Below are positions 1 to 5,402 of a stretch of DNA of 5,943 nucleotides, in pieces; within the stretch, counting starts at the first letter, position 1; each line of letters starts with the position of its first letter. The DNA comes from Syntrophaceae bacterium (GTDB taxonomy: Bacteria > Desulfobacterota > Syntrophia > Syntrophales > Smithellaceae): the NCBI GenBank assembly GCA_003506745.1, contig DNYQ01000101.1:1355-7297 (forward strand), given 5' to 3'. The position numbers were made by a program, and so were the translations under genes. The notes under the pieces are model-generated. The model saw nothing but the letters and a program-made list of their open reading frames with translations. It searched no databases and was not told the DNA's origin.

Positions 1-597
1 CTCATGGATCCGGCCATACCTTATACTTCTCACAATAGCTCTGCCTGTGTTGTGGTGGATTGCCCCGATGCGTCTTATACCGATGCCTTGAAAAGCGCCG
101 CCATTACTCATATAGAAGCCATGTCTCTCACCGGGAGCGACCCCGGCCTTTGTCTGGTTCTCGGGAACGATCCGGCCCTGTCCGCGCTGCAATCCTTCGG
201 GCTGCTATGCACGGCAAAGGTTGTAACCCAGCATGACGCGCTTGCGGCGGCAGGACAGGCTCATCTTTCAGGCCACGGCGGCACCAACGACGGAATCATC
301 GGCGCCGCCGCGGCAGTGGGTCTCACCGCCTCAGGATGGAGCGGCCGTTTCACCGAGTATGCAAATTTAAGAGCCCTCCCCGGCCACCTGACTGTGAACG
401 AACTGACGAAAAAAGGCATCCGGGTGGTTTCCCTGGATCGGGACGCGGGTTGTCCCCGTCCGGATGATTGGGTGGACACAAAAGATTGGTTGAGACCGAG
501 GCTTTGGGGGCATGAAGTTGTGCTTCCCGTAAAACCCGCGGGCGCAGGTTTATGGGAAAGCCTGGGCGAAAAACGAAACCCTAAACAGAAGCATTAG
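1..597 (+). CDS. TiaS N-terminal-like protein, 5' end outside window
   Basis: The reading frame is open at base 1 and ends with TAG at 595-597. Counting from the ATG at base 4, the segments DPAIPY (2-7), SDPG (45-48) and HGGTNDGIIGAAAAVG (91-106) match, in order and spacing, the archaeal TiaS segments I recall as NPTIPY, TNPG and GRGLIGALAAVG. TiaS is the ATP-dependent enzyme that attaches agmatine to C34 of tRNA-Ile2. The ATG at base 4 falls where the family is already about 40-50 residues in, after its DDTD motif, so I treat it as an internal Met and the gene as partial. The protein stops soon after this region: the OB-fold and zinc ribbon of true TiaS are missing and the tail (about 140-197) is unlike it. 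Bacteria use TilS for this tRNA, so tRNA modification is unlikely. It is the first visible gene of a run leading to a MosB-like gene. The homology is fairly sure; the function is unknown. Confidence 0.72.
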   Translation, partial: LMDPAIPYTSHNSSACVVVDCPDASYTDALKSAAITHIEAMSLTGSDPGLCLVLGNDPALSALQSFGLLCTAKVVTQHDALAAAGQAHLSGHGGTNDGIIGAAAAVGLTASGWSGRFTEYANLRALPGHLTVNELTKKGIRVVSLDRDAGCPRPDDWVDTKDWLRPRLWGHEVVLPVKPAGAGLWESLGEKRNPKQKH

Positions 598-602
598 AGA
601 GG
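598..602 (+). promoter_or_regulatory. Ribosome binding site for the 76-residue protein
   Basis: AGAGG directly follows the stop codon of the TiaS-like gene. It lies 4 bases before the ATG at 607 and 7 bases before the ATG at 610. The second spacing is more usual, so translation may begin at the second Met, giving 75 residues. Confidence 0.5.
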
Positions 603-606
603 TGCC

Positions 607-837
607 ATGATGTCGGGAAAAATATTTTATCGCGAGCGTCACAAAGTGGGAACCAAAGAAAAGAAACCGCGCTTCAAGCTGGTGGCGGTTGCCGGTGTGA
701 ACATCACTTTTTATGCCGACCACTTGAGGAAGAAAGAACTGGAAGAAATTGCCGCTTCCGTGGGCGCGGATTTGATTCTGCTGAAGTCCCCGAAAGACGG
801 TAAGATGAAAGAAGATGAAATTGAGGTTAAACAATAG
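607..837 (+). CDS. Small conserved-looking protein of unknown function next to the storage gene
   Basis: This encodes 76 residues (75 if the second ATG at 610 is used). I do not recognise the family. The first 22 residues are strongly basic (YRERHKVGTKEKKPRFK). A short hydrophobic stretch follows (LVAVAGVNITFYA, about 23-35), then a likely helix (about 39-50, RKKELEEIAASVG), a second short strand (DLILLKS) and a charged tail. There is no signal peptide, transmembrane segment or Cys pair, so it should be a soluble cytosolic protein of beta-alpha-beta type. It starts 9 bases after the upstream stop and ends 3 bases before the MosB-like start, so all three genes are almost certainly co-transcribed. 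Placement and a plausible ribosome site make it a real gene. A partner or assembly factor for the storage protein is inference only. Confidence 0.7.
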   Translation: MMSGKIFYRERHKVGTKEKKPRFKLVAVAGVNITFYADHLRKKELEEIAASVGADLILLKSPKDGKMKEDEIEVKQ

Positions 838-840
838 GCT

Positions 841-1671
841 ATGGCGCTATTCAGAGAACGGGACGGACGACGGCTCCATGTAAAGAGCAGGCTCATGGGG
901 GAAAGTTTGGTGGGGAAGACATTTATGGAGAACCTGAAAGTTGCTCCCCAGGAACGGCTTTTTCCCGATGTCAATATTGTCAAGATCGGCGGGCAATCCA
1001 TCTGCGATCGCGGGATTAAGGCGCTGCCCGCCATTATGAAGGAAGTCGTCTCCAACAAGAAGAAACACAAGATTCTTCTGACAACAGGCGGCGGTACGCG
1101 CAGTCGGCACATCTATTCCATCGGCCTGGAGTTGGGCATGCCGACCGGCATCATCGCCAAATTCGGGAGTTCTGTTTCCGAGCAGAACTCCCTTTTGGTT
1201 GCAACGCTCCTGGCCCCGTGGGGCGGAATCAAAATCGGCCACGACGAAATCACAAAGCTGTCGAATTACTTCGCTCAGGATTGCATCCCCGTAATGCACG
1301 GCATGCCGCCTTATGACTATTTCGCTCTGCCGGTTACGAAGTCGCGCATTCCCATTCACCGCACCGATGTCGGCACGTTGATCGTTGCCGATTTGATCGG
1401 CGCCCGGAGCTGTATTTTCGTCAAGGATGAACGGGGGCTCTACACGGATGATCCGAAGAAAAACAACAAAGCAACCTTCATTGACGAGATTAGCGTGAAA
1501 GATCTTCTGAAAAAAAATCTGGATGATCTGATCATTGAAAGACCCTGTCTGGAAATTCTTCAAAGCAGCGAGGTTCTTAAGAAGATTCAAATCATCAACG
1601 GTCTGGAAAAAGGAAACCTCACGAAGGCTCTGAATGGAAAAGCTGCCGGCACCGTCATTTATAAAGATTAG
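841..1671 (+). CDS. mosB: Molybdenum/tungsten storage protein subunit, MosB-like (amino acid kinase fold)
   Basis: This 276-residue protein of the amino acid kinase superfamily matches MosB, the beta subunit of the Azotobacter storage protein (about 270 residues), better than MosA or UMP kinase. Segments shared with MosB as I recall it are KIGGQSICDRG (48-58), the glycine-rich TTGGGTRSRH (81-90), SSVSEQN (110-116), GMPPYD (154-159), IPIHRTDVG (170-178), FVKDERGLYTDDP (193-205), the ATFIDEISV region (211-219) and INGLEKGNLTKAL (252-264). The storage protein uses ATP to build polynuclear molybdate or tungstate clusters inside a hexameric cage in the cytosol. The His cluster that follows PPY in MosA is absent; the residues here are DYF. 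No mosA is visible in the window. The ATG at 841 has only a weak upstream GAGG at 823-826, about 14 bases away. A second Met at residue 19 (base 895) is a possible start, but residues 1-47 give an N-terminus as long as that of MosB, so I keep 841. It is often annotated as uridylate kinase, wrongly in my view. Confidence 0.86.
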   Translation: MALFRERDGRRLHVKSRLMGESLVGKTFMENLKVAPQERLFPDVNIVKIGGQSICDRGIKALPAIMKEVVSNKKKHKILLTTGGGTRSRHIYSIGLELGMPTGIIAKFGSSVSEQNSLLVATLLAPWGGIKIGHDEITKLSNYFAQDCIPVMHGMPPYDYFALPVTKSRIPIHRTDVGTLIVADLIGARSCIFVKDERGLYTDDPKKNNKATFIDEISVKDLLKKNLDDLIIERPCLEILQSSEVLKKIQIINGLEKGNLTKALNGKAAGTVIYKD

Positions 1672-1678
1672 GTGAGAA

Positions 1679-2764
1679 TTATTTTTCCCTCTTCATAACG
1701 TGAACGGCAGTGGCCTTAAAAGAGGCAATAATGGTTGAACCTTCGCACAGGCCTAAATCATCGCAGGAAGAAACGGTGACATAAGCCACCACGGGAAATC
1801 CGCAGTCCAGAATCATTTTATAAAAGAATGCCTGACGGACAATCTTTTGGATTCTTGCCTTAAAAGTATTGCGGGCGCTCGTTTTTTCAGGCGTATCCTG
1901 CAATACAGTGATATTTTCCGGCCGGATACAACAGTAAACATCTTGTCCCGGGGGATAATTGCCCATGGCCTCAATCGTTTTTCCGGCTATGGAAATTTCC
2001 ATCAAGCCCGCATTGCTTTTTTTGACGGTTCCCTCCAGGATGGTTTCCGTCCCGACAAAATTGGCCACAAATTCGGAATCCGGCTGGTTGAAGATCTGAG
2101 CGGTGGCGCCCGATTGAATCAGCCTGCCCTCGGACATCACGGTCACATCCTGCGCCAGACGCAGGGTTTCTTCACGATCGTGCAGCGCCAGCACGGCGGT
2201 AATTTTTGTTTCCTCCAGAACATGCCGGAGGTCGTCGATCAGCGTTTCCCGCGTCGGAGGGTCAAGCGAGTTGAACGCTTCGTCCATCAAAATCAATTCC
2301 GGCTTCAGCGCGAAGGCGCGCGCCAGGGATACCCGCTTGGACTCGCCGCCCGAAAGCGTTTTGGCCGATCTACCGGCCAGAGAACTGATGCCGAAATAAT
2401 CCAGAGCGTCTTCTACATTTTTCCTGATTTCACCGTTTGTGAGACTGCGGAATTTTAAACCGAGGGCCACATTTTTATAAACGGTCGTATTGAGCAGCAG
2501 CGGTTCCTGGAAAACGACGCAGACGCTCTTTCGCATACGGGAACGATCGGCGCTGCTTTTCACCGGCCGGTTTTTGTAACACATCTCCCCCTGATCCGGC
2601 TTTAATAAACCCGCCATGGTCAGAAGCAGCGTGGACTTCCCCGCGCCGTTGGGGCCGATCAGGGCAAGAATTCTGCTTTCCTGAACGTTCAGCGCTCCGA
2701 TGTCCAGCACTTTTACACCGCCCCGGCGGACGATTAAATTCTGTACGGTTAAAATATTATTCAT
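1679..2764 (-). CDS. tupC: Tungstate ABC transporter ATP-binding protein TupC
   Basis: This 361-residue cytosolic ATPase subunit powers oxyanion import. In order it has Walker A GPNGAGKST (37-45), Q-loop Gln86 (VFQEP), ABC signature LSGGESKR (137-144), Walker B LILMDE (157-162) with NSLD after it as the D-loop, and switch His195 (ALHD). Residues from about 240 form a TOBE-like extension (RPENITVL at 281-288, KARIQKIVRQ at 302-311), as in molybdate and tungstate ATPases, which may bind oxyanion to inhibit transport. Two small departures are Glu in place of Gln in LSGGQ, and Ala instead of Pro after the Walker B Glu. The ATG overlaps the TupB stop by 4 bases (ATGA), so the two are translationally coupled. 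An upstream AAGG (2776-2779) is 11 bases away. Alone, the protein could be called ModC; the TupB and TupA neighbours favour tungstate. It ends 7 bases from the convergent MosB-like gene. Confidence 0.88.
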   Translation of the reverse strand: MNNILTVQNLIVRRGGVKVLDIGALNVQESRILALIGPNGAGKSTLLLTMAGLLKPDQGEMCYKNRPVKSSADRSRMRKSVCVVFQEPLLLNTTVYKNVALGLKFRSLTNGEIRKNVEDALDYFGISSLAGRSAKTLSGGESKRVSLARAFALKPELILMDEAFNSLDPPTRETLIDDLRHVLEETKITAVLALHDREETLRLAQDVTVMSEGRLIQSGATAQIFNQPDSEFVANFVGTETILEGTVKKSNAGLMEISIAGKTIEAMGNYPPGQDVYCCIRPENITVLQDTPEKTSARNTFKARIQKIVRQAFFYKMILDCGFPVVAYVTVSSCDDLGLCEGSTIIASFKATAVHVMKREK

Positions 2765-3459
2765 CGCGGGTGCTGCCTTTGCTGGATTTGCGTAAGCAGG
2801 AGATTGACCAGAAATGCCAGCAGCAGAAGAATGATACCGAGGGCAATGGCAATATCAAAATTTCCCTTTCCGGTTTCCATAACCGTCGCGGTTGTCAGCA
2901 CGCGTGAATACCCCTTGATATTGCCGCCAACCATGATGGAAGCGCCGACTTCGGAAATAACCCCGCCGAAACCCGCCATCACAGCGGCCAGAAGCGGCAG
3001 CCTGGATTCCTTGATCAACACCCAAACCATCTGCATGCGGCTTGCGCCCAGCGAAAGAATCTGCAAGCGCAAATTGGGAGGCAAATTTTGAATGGAAGCA
3101 AGCGATATGCCCATGACAATCGGTGTGGCGATAATCGCCTGGGCGATGATCATGGCGTAAGGGGTATAAAGAATTTCCAGAAATCCCAACGGACCGCTGC
3201 GCCAGATTATGATCGTCACAAAAAGACCCACGACCACCGGCGGCAAGCCCATACCCGTATTGATGATACTGATGACTATTCTCTTGCCGGGAAAGTTGGT
3301 TAAAGCGACCAATGTGCCGATGGAAACCCCTATGAAAAGGCTGATAAACGTGGCTGTCCCCGATATTTTCAGAGACAGCCACGTGATACCCAAAACTTCA
3401 GGGTCAAAACTGAAGATCAGTTGAAAAGCTTTGATGATACCCTGAACAATTAATTCCAT
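2761..3459 (-). CDS. tupB: Tungstate ABC transporter permease TupB
   Basis: This 232-residue inner-membrane permease has about five to six hydrophobic segments (roughly 25-53, 61-86, 98-120, 154-177 and 202-224, with a weaker N-terminal one at about 2-18). The cytosolic coupling (EAA-type) loop lies at about 134-165 and includes SLGASRMQMVWVLIKES (136-152), which docks on TupC. The stretch ISEVGASIMVGGNIKGYSR (168-186) followed by LTTATVMETGKG (188-199) is what I recognise as typical of TupB rather than ModB. The ATG at 3457-3459 has only a weak Shine-Dalgarno (GAG at 3468-3470, 8 bases away), in contrast to the strong sites before the two binding-protein genes, so lower expression than tupA is likely. 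It is separated from tupA by a 128-base gap holding a palindromic repeat and overlaps tupC by 4 bases. Confidence 0.9.
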   Translation of the reverse strand: MELIVQGIIKAFQLIFSFDPEVLGITWLSLKISGTATFISLFIGVSIGTLVALTNFPGKRIVISIINTGMGLPPVVVGLFVTIIIWRSGPLGFLEILYTPYAMIIAQAIIATPIVMGISLASIQNLPPNLRLQILSLGASRMQMVWVLIKESRLPLLAAVMAGFGGVISEVGASIMVGGNIKGYSRVLTTATVMETGKGNFDIAIALGIILLLLAFLVNLLLTQIQQRQHPR

Positions 3460-3499
3460 TTAAGAAACTCTACAATCCTGAATAATCATTATCGTATCG

Positions 3500-3574
3500 T
3501 GTCATTGCGAGCACAGCGAAGCAATCTCAGATAGTTAGATTGCCACGCAGACCAAGGGTCTGCCCGCAATGACA
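3500..3574. repeat. Three-stem palindromic repeat (REP/MITE-like) between tupA and tupB
   Basis: A 10-base outer stem, tgtcattgcg (3500-3509), pairs with cgcaatgaca (3565-3574). Inside are two hairpins: gcaatct (3521-3527) with agattgc (3537-3543), loop of 9; and gcagacc (3547-3553) with ggtctgc (3557-3563), loop of 3. The whole element folds like a small cloverleaf, on either strand. Ends of the type gtcattgcgag, then gaagcaatct, belong to a dispersed repeat I remember from many Desulfobacterota and other environmental genomes; that recall is unverified. It fills most of the 3460-3587 gap. In the transcript it could stall decay or transcription between tupA and tupB. There is no T-run after the outer stem, so it is not a standard intrinsic terminator. 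Only one copy is in this window. Confidence 0.85.
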
Positions 3575-3587
3575 AAGGAATAGGATT

Positions 3588-4454
3588 TTATTTTCCTAAG
3601 TCTTCAACTTTTTTCCCGGCGTCAGGGAAAAACAAAGGTGAACCGTATTGATCGACGCCGAATGTCTTAATAATGTTCTGTGTGCTTTTGGAAACCATGA
3701 AATCGGAGAATGCTTTCGCGCCTTCGGCATTGGCTTTGGGCCATTTGGCACTGTTGACTTCGATCACATGATAAATATTAAGCAGCGCCGCGTCTCCTTC
3801 CGTCAAAATCTCCATCCCCAGATTTTTCTGAATGGCCAGATATGTTCCTCGATCAGTCAGTGTATAGCCTTTTTTCTCCGCGGCCACATTTAAGGTTTGT
3901 CCCATTCCCAGACCGGTTTCCTGAAACCATTTCTGCCCATCGGGATTAATGCCTGCTTTCTTCCATAGTGTTTTCTCTTTGGCGTGCGTTCCGGAGTTGT
4001 CGCCACGAGACATGAATAATGCATTGGCTGAAGCGATTTTCTTCAACGCATCCGCCGATGACTTCACCCCTTTGATTTTGGCCGGATCTGCGCCAGGCCC
4101 GACGATGATAAAATCATTGTGCATGACCAGACGGCGCTTGATGCCGTATCCCTGTTCAACGAATTTCTTTTCAGCATCCGGTGAATGAACCAGCATCACA
4201 TCGGCTTCGCCTTTTTCACCCATCTTCATGGCTTGGCCGGAGCCAACCGCGATAGTCTTCACAAAGTAACCGGTTTCTTTTTCAAAGATCGGGATTAACT
4301 TGTCGAGGAGTCCCGAATCCTGCGTGCTGGTGGTTGTCGCCAGAATAATATTTCTCTGTTTGGGTGCGGCAAAAACTCCCGTGGCACCCAGGACGACAAG
4401 CGCTGTAACAATGATTAATGCGACAATCCACTGACTGCTCCTGAACATCTTCAT
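3588..4454 (-). CDS. tupA: Periplasmic tungstate-binding protein TupA
   Basis: This 288-residue protein is the substrate-binding subunit of the Tup importer. The N-terminus is a Sec signal peptide: basic start, hydrophobic core at about 9-24, likely cleavage after VFA or VFAA (29-30), with no lipobox Cys, so it is soluble in the periplasm. The hallmark TTTS motif of TupA is at 40-43 within ATTTSTQDSG. The second oxyanion-contact region SRGDNSGTH (149-157) holds the conserved Arg150, and GLGMGQTL (181-188) and LTDRGTY (199-205) are also typical. Length fits the family (about 270-290). The start is well supported: AAGGAG lies 7 bases upstream. It lies 29 bases after the TupA paralogue gene and shares clear similarity with it throughout, so the pair looks like an old tandem duplication. 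This copy keeps the canonical ligand residues and should be the main tungstate binder. Confidence 0.93.
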   Translation of the reverse strand: MKMFRSSQWIVALIIVTALVVLGATGVFAAPKQRNIILATTTSTQDSGLLDKLIPIFEKETGYFVKTIAVGSGQAMKMGEKGEADVMLVHSPDAEKKFVEQGYGIKRRLVMHNDFIIVGPGADPAKIKGVKSSADALKKIASANALFMSRGDNSGTHAKEKTLWKKAGINPDGQKWFQETGLGMGQTLNVAAEKKGYTLTDRGTYLAIQKNLGMEILTEGDAALLNIYHVIEVNSAKWPKANAEGAKAFSDFMVSKSTQNIIKTFGVDQYGSPLFFPDAGKKVEDLGK

Positions 4455-4461
4455 AATCTAT

Positions 4462-4467
4462 CTCCTT
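4462..4467 (-). promoter_or_regulatory. Ribosome binding site of tupA
   Basis: On the minus strand AAGGAG occurs 7 bases before the tupA ATG at 4454. It decides the start over the Met at residue 3. Confidence 0.8.
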
Positions 4468-4483
4468 AATATATTTTATGATT

Positions 4484-5356
4484 TTATTTCTTATGCGTTT
4501 TTTGCCATTCCACGGAATTGGGAAAGAACAGCGGCGCTCCGTATTTGTCCTTGCCGAAATCCCGAATGATCAGTTGACCTTTATCGGGAGCTGTCAGCCA
4601 TTTCACAAATACCATCGTATCCTTGTTGTTGACCTTCGGAAATTTTGCCGGATTGACCGGTATTAACGAAATAAAGTTTAAAAGCGCCTCGTCGCCTTCC
4701 ACCAGGATAACTATTTTAATTGAATCCTTCAGCGAAAGATAGGTCGCCCGGTCAATCACCGTATAGGCTGTCTGCTGATCCGTATATTTCAGCGTGGCAA
4801 CATTTCCCTCCGATCCTTTTTCGTAAATTGAATACCACGCTCCTTCCGGCTTGACACCGGCTTTTTTCCAGAGCTCCATTTCGGCAACATGGGTGCCTGA
4901 CTTGTCGCCCCGGCTGACGAACTTGATGTTTTTGGCCATGATTTTTTTCAAAGCTTCGGTTGCCGACTTTTCTCCTTTGATCGCCGCCGGATCGGAAAGG
5001 GGGCCGACAATCACAAAGTCATTATACATTAGGGGGATTCTCTCTGTGCCGAAACCGTCGGCAATGAACTTTTCTTCGAGAGATTTGGCGTGCGCCATCA
5101 CCAGATCAATTTGACCTTTGGTGGCCAGCTTTAAAGCAGCGCCGGTTCCCGCGCCGACATGACGGACACGGATGCCGGTTTCCCTTTCAAACTGATCTTC
5201 CAGTGTGCCTACAATCCCCGAATCAATCGGACCTATCGTGCTGGACAAAAAAACAAACTTGTCGCTTTTCTGCGGCGAGAGGGTTGCGCATCCCGTCACA
5301 AAAAGGAAACAAAGCAATAGAAGCAGCACCAGACGTTTTTCCTTAAATATATTCAT
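4484..5356 (-). CDS. TupA-like substrate-binding lipoprotein with altered TTTS motif
   Basis: I start at the ATG at 5356, giving 290 residues, because AAGGAG sits 7 bases upstream and the lipoprotein signal then begins properly; an ATG 7 codons earlier (5377) has no good ribosome site. The signal is MNIFKEKR, a Leu-rich core (9-20), then lipobox VTGC with Cys23, so the mature protein is lipid-anchored. The rest aligns with the neighbouring TupA end to end: NDFVIVGP (112-119), SRGDKSGTH (148-156), ELWKKAGVKP (161-170), DRATY (202-206), VEGDEALLN (219-227) and a KYGAPLFFPN end (271-280). The ligand motif is changed: TTTS is replaced by STIG (39-42, in LSSTIGPIDSG), and the GLGMGQTL region is replaced by a different segment (about 176-197) some 3 residues longer. 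Arg149 is kept. It likely binds a different oxyanion, or binds tungstate differently, and probably shares the TupBC channel. Ligand identity is inference. Confidence 0.86.
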   Translation of the reverse strand: MNIFKEKRLVLLLLLCFLFVTGCATLSPQKSDKFVFLSSTIGPIDSGIVGTLEDQFERETGIRVRHVGAGTGAALKLATKGQIDLVMAHAKSLEEKFIADGFGTERIPLMYNDFVIVGPLSDPAAIKGEKSATEALKKIMAKNIKFVSRGDKSGTHVAEMELWKKAGVKPEGAWYSIYEKGSEGNVATLKYTDQQTAYTVIDRATYLSLKDSIKIVILVEGDEALLNFISLIPVNPAKFPKVNNKDTMVFVKWLTAPDKGQLIIRDFGKDKYGAPLFFPNSVEWQKTHKK

Positions 5357-5363
5357 TTCAATA

Positions 5364-5369
5364 CTCCTT
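5364..5369 (-). promoter_or_regulatory. Ribosome binding site fixing the lipoprotein start
   Basis: On the minus strand AAGGAG lies 7 bases before the ATG at 5356. It has the same sequence and spacing as the site before tupA, and it falls inside the longer reading that would start at 5377, arguing against that start. Confidence 0.78.
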
Positions 5370-5402
5370 TCGTTCATCTCTTGATCTATATGATTGATTT
5401 AT

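Noticed and set aside
261..479. Minus-strand open frame opposite the TiaS-like gene
   Set aside because: The plus-strand frame carries conserved motifs; this one does not and has no ribosome site.
847..1590. Long open frame on the minus strand opposite the MosB-like gene
   Set aside because: It is antisense to a strongly recognised gene, its translation resembles no family, and it has no ribosome site.
841..1671. Reading the MosB-like protein as UMP kinase (PyrH)
   Set aside because: The length, the KIGGQ opening, GMPPY, RTDVG and VKDERGLYTDDP segments follow MosB; PyrH is about 235-240 residues and starts with a KLSGE-type motif.
1847..2458. Open frame of about 200 codons on the plus strand opposite tupC
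   Set aside because: It is a shadow of the TupC ATPase coding sequence; the translation is rich in Arg, Gln and His with no recognisable domain.
2855..3382. Alternative-frame minus-strand open frame inside tupB
   Set aside because: The in-frame TupB product is a clear membrane permease; this frame gives a His- and Arg-rich polar product typical of a shifted frame.
3484..3495. Possible -10 promoter element before tupB (GATAAT on the minus strand)
   Set aside because: There is no matching -35 at the right distance, and AT-rich matches of this quality are expected by chance.
3583..3598. Possible palindrome aggattttattttcct at the end of tupA as terminator or operator
   Set aside because: Only the outer four base pairs match; the A/T core does not pair and there is no GC-rich stem.
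5357..5377. Seven-codon longer start for the TupA-like lipoprotein
   Set aside because: The upstream ATG has no convincing Shine-Dalgarno, while the ATG at 5356 has AAGGAG at 7 bases, and the lipoprotein signal is normal only from there.
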